NCBI GenBank assembly: GCA_036898135.1 | Contig: CM072527.1 | Location: 2,364,373 to 2,428,372 of the forward strand | Length of the DNA: 64,000 nt | From: Oncomelania hupensis | Taxonomy: Eukaryota; Mollusca; Gastropoda; Littorinimorpha; Pomatiopsidae | Direction: 5' to 3' | Shown: positions 42,494 to 54,310 of the stretch, one piece after another | Numbering within the stretch: the stretch's first letter is position 1 | How the letters are laid out: each line of letters starts with the position of its first letter | Made by a program: the position numbers and the translations under genes | Notes under the pieces: model-generated | What the model was told of the DNA's origin: nothing | What the model saw: only the letters and a program-made list of their open reading frames with translations | Database searches by the model: none

Positions 42494-42548
42494 ACCACAG
42501 GCGCATTAACCAAGAAGAACTATTCTTCTTGATTAATGCGCCTGTGGT
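42494..42548. repeat. Long perfect-type hairpin
   Basis: ACCACAGGCGCATTAACCAA then GAAGA pairs with TCTTC then TTGATTAATGCGCCTGTGGT, with one internal mismatch and a 5-base loop. The left flank also has GTCCATGG/CCATGGAC repeats (42450-42490). Confidence 0.9.
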
Positions 42549-42565
42549 ACAGACCCATCATAAGT

Positions 42566-42770
42566 GGGGCCGGGTAACTCCGTTGGTACATGGTAGAGCG
42601 GCTTACTAGTAACCGAAAGGCCCTGTTTCGAATCCCGAATTGGCCAACGTGCGACCATATTATTTTCCCTTTGCCATCAACTGGTTCGCTGGTGTTATAA
42701 TAATGTGACCAGTAGTCACATATAGTCTACGTTCCGGTGTCGTGTGACTATAACCTACAATTAACCTAAC
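42566..42770 (+). mobile_element. tRNA-Thr-type SINE, degenerate copy
   Basis: Head GGGGCCGGGTAACTCCGTTG with an ACATGG insertion in the D-arm, then CTAGTAACCGAAAGG and GTTTCGAATCCCG. The body matches 24105-24305. No long duplication recognised. Confidence 0.8.
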
Positions 42771-42782
42771 ATCTTTACACCG

Positions 42783-42970
42783 TGGGACCGGGTAGCTCAG
42801 TTGGTAGAGCGTCTTACTAGTAACCGAAAGGTACCTGGTTCGAATCCCGGATTGGCCAATGTGTGACCATATTATTTTCCCCTTACCTTCAACTGGTTCG
42901 CTGGTGTCATAATAATGTGACCAGTAGTCGCCTATACACTTCGGTGTCGTGTGACTATAATCTACAGTTA
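42783..42970 (+). mobile_element. tRNA-Thr-type SINE, second adjacent copy
   Basis: Head ACCGGGTAGCTCAGTTGGTA, TTACTAGTAACCGAAAGG and TGGTTCGAATCCCGG is closer to a real tRNA than its neighbour. The copies sit head-to-tail about 215 bp apart. Confidence 0.85.
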
Positions 42971-43333
42971 CACATCTTTACACCCCTGCACCCAGTTGCG
43001 CTGTGGGGTATTCTCCAGCCAACCTTTTACCTGTCAACATGTTAGCCTACTTAAGGAGTTTTCTTAGAGCGCAAGGTTTTATCTCCTTTCATAAAGCCAT
43101 GTAAACAAATCACAACCTTTTTAAGGTACCAATTTTATTCTTGTGTAGGGTATTGTGGAATTCGGCGTGATATGTACGTGTGTCCACTGATGTGTAAGAA
43201 CACAATATACAAAACAGATCGCCATTCCTACCCGAGCTTTTTTATAAAACCAACCAAGTCAGGATCAAGCCAAATATGGATACTCACATTTAGGGATTAC
43301 TCTATAGGTATCATCGTCTATCCCACTGCTAAA

Positions 43334-43470
43334 CTCTCACAGTGGGAAAGAGAGGGGGGGAGAAAGAAGGGAAGGGAGGGGAGAGAGAGAGGGGGAGAGA
43401 GAAAGAGAGAGGGAGGGAGAGGGAGGGAGAGAGAGAGAGAGAGAGAGCTAGAGAGAGAGAGCGGCAGATA
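43334..43470. repeat. GA/GGGA-rich tract
   Basis: Imperfect purine repeats; 42971-43333 before it holds no recognised gene. Confidence 0.9.
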
Positions 43471-43536
43471 GAAAAGTGAAAATCAATGATAACAAACTAT
43501 TTGGATAACGTAAAATTCTTGATGCAGAATGTATAA

Positions 43537-43568
43537 AGACGACGACGACGACGGCGATGATGATGATG

Positions 43569-43636
<68 letters not shown>
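43537..43636. repeat. GAC/GAT triplet repeat
   Basis: GACGAC then about 25 GAT units. Confidence 0.97.
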
Positions 43637-43637
<1 letters not shown>

Positions 43638-43972
43638 GTGGTGATCATGAAAAGATTAGTCGTGGTGATAATAGAGAGCTTTGCATAACCTTAAAAGTGT
43701 TCCAACATTCTCTCGTAAATTGTCTACTTCAATAATAATAATAACAACCGTGCACGAATGACAAACATCACAATATCCATACAGGGTAGAAGGGTCAATT
43801 CCTTATCTTTTAATACAGTGGATCCTTTCAACAAACAAACAAACAAAATGACAATTATTTGAAAATAGAACATAGGCGATTGTCGAATATCAGCCATCTG
43901 AAAATAAGCAGATTTGAAAATATCCGACCATCTCTGAACACTCAAGAAAAAATGGCAGCAATAACAACAAAA

Positions 43973-43995
43973 CACACACAGACACACACACACAG

Positions 43996-44029
<34 letters not shown>

Positions 44030-44045
44030 ACACACACACACACAA
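43973..44045. repeat. CA microsatellite
   Basis: Lies in the presumed intron, 20 bp from the donor of the laminin-G exon. Confidence 0.97.
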
Positions 44046-44063
44046 TTTATAAATAAAACTCAC

Positions 44064-44826
44064 CAAGAGAACATCCAGTCGTTGTCTGAAGCGGGCAAGT
44101 ATTCCAAGCAACGTTGGACGAAGTGACCGAAGCTGCTCGAAAACTCACCCCGGGACCTCCGTACACACAGCCTTGGAACTCCCGGCCTACTAGCAAGTCT
44201 GAAGGCCCCAACAATGCGGTCAGGAGTTCCGGGTTTCGGGTGCTGTTGCTCACCACAGTGGAGAAGACGGTAGTGGAGAAACGAGAGACGTTGAGGTAGA
44301 TGGTCCCTAGGTAAAACTTGAGGCGTACAGTGTACTGTTGGTTGTCGGCTAAGTTGACGCCGGTTGACGAGACGGATTTGGTCTCATCTCCCGTAACAGT
44401 TGTAGAGTTAGTACCACCACCACCACTATTTCCATTAGTATTATTGGAGCTGCCGGTAGCGTTAAGTATCCTCGACCATTCAAAAACGACTGTACCGTTA
44501 CGGAGGTACAGTTTGAACACCCTGAACGACGACGATGACGATGATGACGAAGATGACGAGAAGGAGGATGAAGTATTTGCTGTTTGATACAGCAGCACGC
44601 CTTGTGTGCTGCAAGTCCTAAAAGTCAGTTCTTTGGAGAGACGCATGTCCCAGCTAGATCCTGGGATGATGATGAGGGAAGAACCGTTAAGAGTGCCGTA
44701 GTCGAGGCTGGGAGCGGTGGGGGTGGTAGTGGTAATGGCGGTTGTGGTGGTGGTGGTGGTCTGCCCCCGAACCCACCCCGCCGCCAGCAACAGTATGAAG
44801 GAGCCTGCCGACAGAAAATAAAACAT
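44064..44826 (-). CDS. First coding exon of a secreted or membrane laminin-G-domain protein (CSPG4/Kon-tiki-like?)
   Basis: 254 codons open from ATG 44826, the M of MFYFLSAGSFILLLAAGWVR, a clear signal peptide. A Thr-rich linker (residues 23-38) follows. Residues about 41-250 read as one laminin-G domain: LDYGTLNGSSL, LSKELTFRTCSTQGVLLYQ, FKLYLRNGTVVFEW, DNQQYTVRLKFYLGTIYLNV, LLVGREFQGCVYG, and paired Cys near 244/252. Poly-Ser (89-100) and a Gly/Asn/Ser/Thr insert (122-155) are looped into the domain. Several N-glycosylation sequons are visible. The exon ends at a strong GTGAGT donor (44063-44058, phase 1). The domain order (signal peptide then LamG) fits CSPG4-type proteoglycans, but neurexin/Crumbs-type proteins are possible. 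Later exons are not seen to the left, so the next intron is long. The frame extends upstream to 44937, but the 44826 start gives the signal peptide. Confidence 0.65.
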
Positions 44827-45116
44827 ATTAATATCTATAGCAACTGTGGAACTTGGTCCTTTTATTTCATACAACAACATCAAAACAGTATTAAATAAGG
44901 CTCCTGGCCCAGAGGGGTCAGTGTAGCACCCATCCAAATATCACTTCAACTCCAAGCCATAGTCAAAGAAAGTGCATTAAAAAAATAAATAAGGTGCATG
45001 CACGGTCCTTCTACTTCAGCGTGGAAAATCGTATATTTTTGTAGTCACTGAATGATTTAGTGCTTGTTGTATGAAACAAAATACCGTGGTTCAAATGTTA
45101 TCACTATTACTAGCGT

Positions 45117-45215
45117 AAGAAGAAGGAGGAGGAGGAGGAGGAGAAGAAGAAGAAGAAGAAGAAGAAGAAGAAGAAGAAGAAGAAGAAGAAGAAGAAGAAG
45201 AAGAAGAAGAAGAAG

Positions 45216-45259
<44 letters not shown>

Positions 45260-45600
45260 GAACAGGAACAAGAAGAAGAACAAGAAGAACAAGAAGAACA
45301 AGAACAAGAAGAACAAGAACAAGAAAAAAACGATGACGATGAAGAAGAAGAAGAAGAAGAAGAAGAAGAAGAAGAAGAAGAAGAAGAAGAAGAAGAAGAA
45401 GAAGAAGAAGAAGAAGAAGAAGAAGAAGAAGAAGAAGAAGAAGAAGAAGAAGAAGAAGAAGAAGAAGAAGCAGCAGCAGCAGCAGAAGAAGAAGAAGAAG
45501 AAGAAGAAGAAGAAGAAGAAGAAGAAGAAGAAGAAGAAGAAGAAGAAGAAGAAGAAGAAGAAGAAGAAGAAGAAGATGTAAATGATGATGATGACGATGA
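45117..45600. repeat. AAG/AAC/GAT triplet array, 480 bp
   Basis: GGA, AAG, AAC, AAGAAC hexamers, long AAG, AGC and AAG again, then GATGAT. Open in several frames on both strands (poly-Lys, poly-Arg, poly-Leu), not genes. Confidence 0.98.
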
Positions 45601-46025
45601 TTGAGATGACTATGACGATGATGAAGAAGGGTGATGACTTTGATGATTATGATGATGACGACAAAAACGACGACAATGGAAGACAAAGATGCGGAATAGG
45701 GGGAGGAAGGACAGTATAAATGGTCGCAGAAGATGAACACAAGTTGACGATAGCGCATTGAGGAATCGCAGAACGCCGAAACAATAACACTGGAGAGGGA
45801 GGGAAAGCGGAGGCGCGGAGGTGAGGAGGTGAGGAGAAGGAAGAGTACGAGGAAGAGGACGAGGAAGAGGAGAACAGAAGAAGCAGAAGCAGCAGCAGCA
45901 GCAACAACAAAATAACAGAAGATTCGCTACATGGAGTTCCTGCCGCAAGATGGGCATTTGCCATCTTTATAGTGAATGTGATGACATAGTCGACTACAAC
46001 AGCATCAATGACGACACCATCATCA

Positions 46026-46026
<1 letters not shown>
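45601..46026. other. Unassigned purine-rich sequence
   Basis: GACGAC, GAGGAAG and CAGCAG interspersed repeats; no gene recognised. Confidence 0.4.
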
Positions 46027-46056
<30 letters not shown>

Positions 46057-46075
46057 AGATAAGATAAGATAAGAA
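46027..46075. repeat. AGATA pentanucleotide repeat
   Basis: About nine GATAA units, which also form an array of GATA-factor core sites. Confidence 0.97.
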
Positions 46076-46436
46076 AACCCTTTTATTTAACAAGGGTAAA
46101 AGGGTAAGCACTGGGTGCCCTTGGGGCTTGTAACAATAATAATTAGTATAACAAAATAACTTCATAACAATAACATCATAATGTAACAATATAATCAAGA
46201 TCTGCGCGCCCGCACACATAACTACGCACACACACATGCACACATGTACAACTTATGGAAAATAATCTAATGAAAGTCTTGCTGAGTCGCTAATTAACTA
46301 ATTTTAATGTGCTGTAAAAGATGGTTTCTAAAGGATGTGTATTTAGCGACTGCGTTGGCTTATGGTCCGCAATTGCAGAAGACTTTGTCGGGAAATTGCG
46401 TGACAGCCAACAACTGAACAAGCTGGCTATGTTTTG

Positions 46437-46545
<109 letters not shown>

Positions 46546-46595
46546 GACCTAAAGCAATAACCATGTAATTTTATTATATCATTTCGCTGAGGATA

Positions 46596-46596
<1 letters not shown>

Positions 46597-46679
<83 letters not shown>

Positions 46680-46682
46680 TAT
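46597..46682. repeat. TA microsatellite
   Basis: About 41 TA units. Confidence 0.98.
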
Positions 46683-46745
46683 ACCCCCTTGCTTTTGGGT
46701 ACCCCCACTATAATTATATGTAAATTATCACTTGTAGACGGACCG

Positions 46746-46842
46746 CTAACCCTAACCCTAACCCGTTTCGAGCGCACTGCCTTACCCTAATCGTCGAGGC
46801 ACTGCCTTACCCTAATCGTCGAGGCACTGCGCTTACCCTAAG
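46746..46842 (-). repeat. Second copy of the 25-bp TTACCCTAATCG repeat with telomere-like start
   Basis: CTAACCCTAACCCTAACCCG then three units of TTACCCTAATCGTCGAGG and GCACTGCC type, the same units as in the palindrome at 18064-18288 but here without an inverted partner. Confidence 0.88.
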
Positions 46843-46862
46843 ATCGTTTTCTGGGAGCCGCC

Positions 46863-46898
46863 TTGGATCCGGGGACCCAGCTGGGTCCCCAGATCCAA
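46863..46898. repeat. 36-bp palindrome
   Basis: TTGGATCCGGGGACCCAG followed by CTGGGTCCCCAGATCCAA: 17 of 18 positions pair, no loop. Confidence 0.92.
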
Positions 46899-46959
46899 AG
46901 TCGGGTACCCAAATGACCGGTTGGTGACTTTTAAGGTGCCCAGAAACCATAGTTTATAA

Positions 46960-46960
46960 G

Positions 46961-46997
<37 letters not shown>

Positions 46998-47050
46998 ATT
47001 TTTTTTTTGTTTGGGGGGGGGGGGGGGTTGTGTTGTTGTTGTTGTTGTTG
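46960..47050. repeat. TA, poly-G and TTG simple repeats
   Basis: (TA)16 at 46961-46992, poly-T, (G)14 and (GTT)7. Confidence 0.95.
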
Positions 47051-47162
47051 TTATGTCGTTGGCATGTATGACTGAATATCGGAGAATGCAAGTGTGAATG
47101 ATACGCGGAATGATTGTAATATTAGGCTCCCGCCTAAAATCATATCATTGTTGTGAATAAAA

Positions 47163-47220
47163 TCTCTCTCCCTCTCTCCCCCCCCCCCCAATTCTCTTTC
47201 TCTCTCTCTGAATAAAATAT

Positions 47221-47294
<74 letters not shown>

Positions 47295-47316
47295 TCTCTC
47301 TCTCTCTCTCTCAGGT
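47163..47316. repeat. TC microsatellite cluster
   Basis: Includes two copies of AATAAAATATAAAATCTCTC-like junctions (47157, 47210). Confidence 0.95.
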
Positions 47317-47329
47317 CGGATCCTCGGAC

Positions 47330-47602
47330 ACTCAGCTCGAATAAAAACAACAACAATAGGCCGAGAAATCGGGATCCTCGTACATTTAGCTGACTCTCAA
47401 ATAATACTTCCGTGGTGGCGTTGGTAGTGGGGGCAGGTCGGTAGGTCATAACAATTACTGTCATTGGGACCCATCTCGTCTCAATCTCCTTGGAGACAAG
47501 ACCCCCCTCGACGGTAAGACTATCCTCGGAAGCAAGCCATCCTCCGAGTAGAGCAAAACATCCAGATACGTTTAGGAAGTCCCAGTCGCCGCCTACGTGC
47601 AA
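47330..47602 (-). other. Open frame of unknown origin
   Basis: About 90 non-repetitive codons from ATG 47602 precede the TC tract. Composition is coding-like (no low complexity), but there is no recognised domain, signal peptide or splice support. It could be an exon fragment or chance. Confidence 0.2.
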
Positions 47603-47716
47603 TGGCTAAAAGCCCCGCCACACTTGCGTTACGTACCCGGCAACACCTGTGTTATGCTTATGAATTCCTTACGTATTTCCATGCCTACTGGCTAACGTAA
47701 ACTTTCACAAGGATAG

Positions 47717-48005
47717 TATGACGGCCTACTAGCGCCAAAACCGAAAGTTACTATTATCACGAGATAATTAAAATTAACACGTGTTCTGTGTAATTTACAG
47801 AGATATCGGTAATTCACTGTTAATTAATATCAGTATTTGCCACGCCTTCCTTGCACCAAAACTTTATAATTACAAATATCATGAGATAATTACAAATATC
47901 ATACACAAATTACAATTATCAAGGAATAATTACAGTTATTGAAAAAATAAAAATATCGTTGCGTGATCATGTCTAATTTTCAGTTTTGGCTCTAGCAATC
48001 CGTCT
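47717..48005. mobile_element. Foldback MITE, 289 bp, relative of 24905-25642
   Basis: Starts TATGACGGCCTACTAGCGCC and ends with a diverged GTTTTGGCTCTAGCAATCCG. The first 150 bp closely match the 24.9-kb copy. Flanks GGATAG and GGAAAG agree at 5/6. Ends in an AAG array. Confidence 0.75.
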
Positions 48006-48172
48006 GGAAAGCAAGAAAGAAAAGAAAGAAAAAAAAAGAAAGAAAGAAAGAAAGAAGAAGAAGAAGAAGAAGAAGAAGAAGAAGAAGAAGAAGAAGAAGA
48101 AGAAGAAGAAGAAGATCATCATCATCAACAACAACAACAACAACGCAACAAACAACAACAACAACAACAACA
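48006..48172. repeat. AAAG, AAG, AAC triplet array
   Basis: AAAG to 48055, AAG to about 48115, ATC, then AAC to 48170. Confidence 0.97.
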
Positions 48173-49139
48173 GCGCCATGAAAGTGTCAATATTTTGCGG
48201 CATCAATATCGACAAAGCAATAAATGCCCTGATAGCCATCGACCGAGCACCCTCTTTGGCCATTGGCAATGCTAAAAGAACATTACTGGAACCGCAAATT
48301 CACTAAATGCTATTAAGTCTGTAGCGAACGATTTGGCAAAGAGCCTCCGCTGCAGGCTTTTGCAATATATTGTGCTATATACTATTCAAATCCTGTCCAA
48401 TTGCATTAAACTGTCCACTTGTACAGCACCTACCTCCACACTGCACAGACAAGCTTTCGAACTACAGACTCAGAATCTTTATTGTCCCAACAAACAGCAA
48501 GGGAAAGTACAGCCAATTCGCAAGCGCGGTTTACTGATTGACTTCGCATCGACAACCGCTCTGACAAAACACTTAACGATGTGCAATGTAAACGGTTCAC
48601 CGGCAGCGATCATGCGATATAATTCGCGAAATTGAAGAATCTTCTGGGTTGTTTGGTGTTTTTTTTTTTTAAATCAAAACACGTTCAACGCGGTTTTTTT
48701 GCTAAACTCTGCAGTTAAAATAAACCCAAGTTGCTGTGAAATCTGACACCTGACAATCTCTTCATCCCCCATTCCTTCCTTCCCATACGCCCTATCTCTC
48801 TTCCTCCCCCCCCCCACACACACACACCGTGCACTAAACTCACCCATCAACAACTACCACCTAACACACTCCCTTCCGCAAAAGACGGAATAAGGTATTT
48901 CTGGAACTATAATGTTGATCGACGTTTGTGAAACTGGAGGCCTGTATAAACACTCAATCAATGTAAATGGTCGATGGGTTGGCCGGAGGTTCGGATTATT
49001 TTATGACTCCGGTTTCATACCTTCAGGACAGTGTGCAAAACCGTACATTTATCATTGGAGACCACAAACTGGAGAAGAAAGACGAAGACGCGGCGTATTG
49101 GTATGTCCATGCTTGCAATGTCCCATGTACTCCTGACCC
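48173..49139. other. Unassigned sequence
   Basis: An in-frame stretch continues from the AAC repeat to 48306, and a 74-codon frame lies at 48912-49136. Neither has domain or splice support. C-rich at 48805-48830. Confidence 0.3.
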
Positions 49140-49142
49140 ACC

Positions 49143-49210
49143 ATCATAGCTCAGTGGTATAGAGCGTTCGTCTGGCAAACCGATGACTCAGGTTCGAATT
49201 CCGTGATAAT
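49143..49210 (+). repeat. tRNA-Ala(GGC)-like sequence
   Basis: CATCATAGCTCAGTGGTATA, GAGCGTTCGTCTGGCAAACC and AGGTTCGAATTCCG resemble a tRNA with loop CTGGCAA (anticodon GGC). The acceptor ends do not pair well, and the head resembles the SINEs at 41572 and 60140. Most likely a SINE head or tRNA relic. Confidence 0.6.
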
Positions 49211-49977
49211 AGTACATCTTTATTAAAGTCCACAAAACATTGAAGTCAAAGAGGACTAAAACACCTTGATATCGCTGGGGGGAGGGATATATGTACAAAA
49301 GGTTTAAAAAGAAAAAAGTTATTTACAAAGAGCATTAAACATTATACAACACATACAATACGCCAACATACAAACAGGTAGCATTTTGTTTACTTAAAAA
49401 GAAGAACTTAAAAAAAATAATTTAAACAAAAAAGAATTTAAAAAGATTTTAAAAATACAAAGGGACATGGCACCTAAAAGTGAGTCTGTCATTTCCCTAT
49501 ATCACATGCACACCACCCACACACATTCACACCCATGAGTACGGCATGAAAGCATGTTCGCACCCGGACACTTCAACCTCATCACAGTTTAACACAACAC
49601 GCTCAAATACAAAATAACCAAAAATATAGTCTAAATATCCAAAAAAATACCATTAGTTATTACATTTATATTAAAATGTATCATCTATGAGGGAATTCCG
49701 TGATGAGAAAGCTAAAAGTGCGCTTTAAAAATAAAACTGTCTACCTTGGCAGTATGGCTGCTCTGGGTGTTCAGTGTTGATTTTTGGTCCCTACATTTTC
49801 CTCTGTTGTGTCAAAATATCCATTCCTGCAATCTCTATAACGTTCCTTTAATTTTAAAACATAATAACCTACACTGTCATCTTTGTAAGGCCATTTGTGC
49901 AATGCCTACTTTTCATAGATAGACAGATCCTTTAATTTCTAAGTTTACATGCGGCAAGATCTATTACTATTTTATTT
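49211..49977. other. AT-rich sequence without recognised features
   Basis: No gene. A-rich stretches near 49400-49460. Confidence 0.35.
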
Positions 49978-50175
49978 TCAATAATGGTACTGTATGCAGT
50001 CAATCTACATTTTGAAGAAATAATAACTTCGATTACCTATCCATCTTCTAATAGTGTACACCACTTGTGTAAGTGACGAATGTGTGTTTGCTATGAATGT
50101 CTGTCACGCGTGAATGTGTATGTCGTTTACAGAGCGCCGCTCTTTGAGTCTGATATAGAAAAAAGGCGTGAATTG
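49978..50175 (+). mobile_element. Headless copy of the tRNA-Arg-type SINE
   Basis: AATGGTACTGTATGCAGTCA, CTTCTAATAG and GAGCGCCGCTCTTTGAG followed by a CAT repeat tail align with 20533-20750. Confidence 0.7.
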
Positions 50176-50797
<622 letters not shown>

Positions 50798-52281
50798 CGC
50801 ATAAAGATGTTTATTTTTCCTGAGGACTTCATTCAGGCGTCTTCTCATGCTTTGGAAAGTCAGTCCCTTGATTGTCAGCAAGCCCAGCCCATACACTGAC
50901 GAGCTGACAACACAGCTCAATTGCCATCTGTATCTATGGCACAAATGGGCATCTGTATCTATGGCAAAAATGACCATCTGTATCTATGGCACAAATGACC
51001 ATCTGTATCTATGGCACAAATGACCATCTGTATCTATGGCACAAATGACCATCTGTATCTATGGCACAAATGACCATCTGTATCTATGGCACAAATGACC
51101 ATCTGTATCTATGGCACAAATGGCCATCTGTATGTATGGCACAAATGACCATCTGTATCTATGGCACAAATGGCCATCTGTATGTATGGCACAAATGACC
51201 ATCTGTATCTATGGCACAAATGGCCATCTGTATGTATGGCACCACTGGCCATCTGTATCTATGGCACAAATGGCCATCTGTATGTATGGCACAAATGACC
51301 ATCTGTATCTATGGCACAAATGGCCATCTGTATCTATGGCACAAATGGCCATCTGTATCTATGGCACAAATGGCCATCTGTATTTATGGCACAAATGGCC
51401 ATCTGTATCTATGGCACAAATGACCATCTGTATCTATGGCACAAATGGCCATCTTTGTCTATGGCACAAATGGCCATCTGTGTCTATGGCACAAATGACC
51501 ATCTGTATCTTTGGCACAAATGGCCACCTGAATCTATGGCACAAATGGCCATCTGTATCTATGGCACAAATGGCCATCTGAATCTATGGCACAAATGGCC
51601 ATCTGTATCTATGGCACAAATGGCCATCTGTATCTATGGCACACCATCTGTATCTATGGCACAAATGGCCATCTGTATCTATGGCACACCATCTGTATCT
51701 ATGGCACAAATAGCCATCTGTATCTATGGCACAAGTGGCCATCTGTATCTATGGCACACCATCTGTATCTATGGCACAAATGGCCATCTGTATCTATGGC
51801 ACACCATCTGTATCTATGGCACAAATGGCCATCTGTATCTATGGCACAAATAGCCATCTGTATCTATGGCACAAGTGGCCATCTGTATCTATGGCACACC
51901 ATCTGTATCTATGGCACAAATAGCCATCTGTATCTATGGCACCCCATCTGTATCTATGGTACAAATGGCCATCTGTATCTATGGCACCCCATCTGTATCT
52001 ATGGTACAAATGGCCATCTGTATCTATGGCACCCCATCTGTATCTATGGTACAAATGGCCATCTGTATCTATGGCACAAATAGCCATCTGTATCTATGGC
52101 ACAAATAGCCATCTGTATCTATGGCACAAATGGCCATCTGTATCTATGGCACAAATGGCCATCTGTATCTATGGCACACATCTACAAGTACCAACCATTG
52201 GCAGCAGAGAAGAGGGAGATAGATCTTTTCTATCATTCCAGGAGGATAGCATCTACCTAATAAGGATTATATCCAAGATGC
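50798..52281 (+). repeat. Dispersed family M with expanded internal minisatellite
   Basis: Flanks match 3770-4187 on both sides (50806-50930 and 52185-52281). Between them, 50931-52180 holds about 50 copies of ATCTGTATCTATGGCACAAA plus TGGCC or TGACC (25 bp). The later part has 20-bp variants ending CACACC or CACCCC that alternate with 25-bp units. Frames across it give a MAQMAICIYGTNGHLYLWHK-type repeat with no protein family. Confidence 0.95.
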
Positions 52282-52882
52282 TATCAGTACTAAACTCCAG
52301 ACACGTCACTGTATGCCAGACACCTATAGAGGGACGCCCAGTGGGTCCAAAGATGCCCAGTGGGTCCAAAGATTGGTGCCAAAAATACAAGAAAGATAAA
52401 TAAAACATGACAGACATGCTACATCACGTGTGTTCTACACACACCTTTGGTCTACCCAGACTCGGTGTTCTGACTATAACATTATCTCCGTGTGTCTAAC
52501 TAGTCAGTCACACTTTCCCGATAACTTACAGGCACAAAGTCGGGCGATTGTACTGTGTGGATCGCGTTGAGTAAGGGACGACAGATAACAATTAACAGAC
52601 AATTAACTGAAGTGTAGTTAGTTTTTCTGGTTAAAGGGACCCAATTTGAGCACGCCCACCCCCCCACCCCCCTCCCCCGAAATATCCTTTCAATATTCAC
52701 AATGAGAGCTTGCGCTGAACCCCCAAACATCGCCTGCCTGCCATCTACTACTCCACCCTGAGGATCACGGTGTGACATCCTCACAGTTCCTAGTATCTTA
52801 GCTGGGCTGGGAGCGAATGGGAGCATTCTGATTGGTCGACGCGTTACAAAATTCGACGCATGCGCACAGTGCTATCATAGTC
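52282..52882. other. Unassigned sequence
   Basis: Small CCCAGTGGGTCCAAAGAT duplication at 52339-52372 and a C-rich stretch near 52660; no gene. Confidence 0.4.
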
Positions 52883-52957
52883 TTCGTAAGGGTTAGGGTT
52901 AGGGTTTGGTTTAGAGTTAAGAGTTTAGGGTTAGGGTTTGGGTTAGGGTTAGGGTTA
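52883..52957 (+). repeat. Interstitial TTAGGG-like repeat
   Basis: GGGTTAGGGTTAGGGTTTGG, a degenerate middle, then GGGTTAGGGTTAGGGTTA. About ten hexamers, several mutated. Confidence 0.9.
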
Positions 52958-53712
52958 TGACGCCTAAGAACTTCGTGAAAAAGCCGGCCCGACATGACCT
53001 AGCGCATGCGCAAATGCGCTCGGATAAACTAGGAGACCCGGAACTTGAAGGATGTGACAAAAGTTGCTAAGCACATCAAGTTTCGGAACGACTGATCCTT
53101 GATAATACGCTGTATGAATCACTGGCCCTCTCTTTCTTTGTTGGAGGAGAAAGACAAAAGGTTAAATGCGCGACTTCTTATATTAAAGGAAGACACCCAG
53201 AAGATTAAACGCAGCATGCTAAACATTAATGTTTTGAATACATGTAACATCATTTTTATTAAAGAAATCAAATAGAGCATTACAAAGAATATATAAGGGC
53301 ACACAAAAGCAAAGCTTAAAATTAATGCTACCCTTGAACATAAATACAACAATCGGAGCATCAAAAGCGGACAATGAAATAAACGCAAACGCAAAGAAAG
53401 CATTCAACAATTAATTTACAAAAACTAACAAACAATAACTGCAGAAAATAGGGCGCATGGGGTGGGGAAGGGGGAGGAAAGAGGGCACGAGGGGGTGGGG
53501 GGGTGGGGAGGAGGGTTAATACAAACACAACAAAAAACAAACAGGCAAGCAGACAAACAAACCTAGGATATTTGTTGTTTCATTGTTTGTTTAATAAAAG
53601 GACAAAGTTCCAACAACAAAAAACAGGAAAAAAAGACAAACCACCCACATCTATTTGCTCTGCGCCGACAGGGTATTATAAGAGGGGGGGAAAGCTAAGT
53701 TAGTTATTGATT
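52958..53712. other. Unassigned sequence
   Basis: G-rich stretch 53455-53515; no gene recognised. Confidence 0.3.
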
Positions 53713-54310
53713 GCTTACAGGGTCCAGCGGACTGCAAAGAGCCGAATCAAGAATCTAAAAAATCAAGACCACAACTTCCCTGACAGAGGACTCGCCCCTG
53801 ATCCGCATAAAAGATCTACCGAAACAACCCTAGTGGTAACACTGAAGGCACTCCACCAGCCGGTCACTTTACAATAAAGACATCCCACGCAGGGGACGCT
53901 GAGGCTATTCTCTAATTTATCGAACCTCCGTTTACAAAAACAAAAGAGAATATAAACATCATTATAAAATATCAACAAAACACATACATATAAAATGTCT
54001 ACATTACCAAATAATAACATCATAGGAAGCCCCAGTGACCACCTGGCAAAAAGCGTCCAATATTCCCAAGCTGATCCATCCAACAGACCTCACATACAAA
54101 TAAGGAGTTTTGTCCCAGAAGAGTTTTAAAAAAAAAGGGTAGGTGACTGTTCTAGCGAAGAAGAAGATAGTATAGCAGATTGATAGAACAGAATAGAAAT
54201 TAGAAAGAACAAAGGAGTTAGAGAGCGACAGTGGGAATTTAAAGCACTACATTTCCAGAAAGTGGGGATACTATTTATACCGAAACCCTCGGCACCCCCA
54301 CGGGGGAGCT
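53713..54310 (-). repeat. Dispersed family B, copy 3
   Basis: Full match to copies 1 and 2, with a small insertion near the 3' end (about 53745-53790). It shows the empty site for the MITE at 24905. Confidence 0.85.

Noticed and set aside
45057..45758. 233-codon poly-Leu ORF and poly-Lys/poly-Arg counterparts
   Set aside because: Direct translations of AAG/AAC triplet arrays.
49143..49210. Functional tRNA-Ala gene
   Set aside because: Poor acceptor stem pairing and resemblance to the SINE heads at 41.7 and 60.3 kb.
51111..52403. Long plus-strand ORFs with MAQMAICIYGT-type repeats
   Set aside because: Produced by the 25-bp minisatellite in family M; frames shift with the 20-bp variants and no start is favoured.
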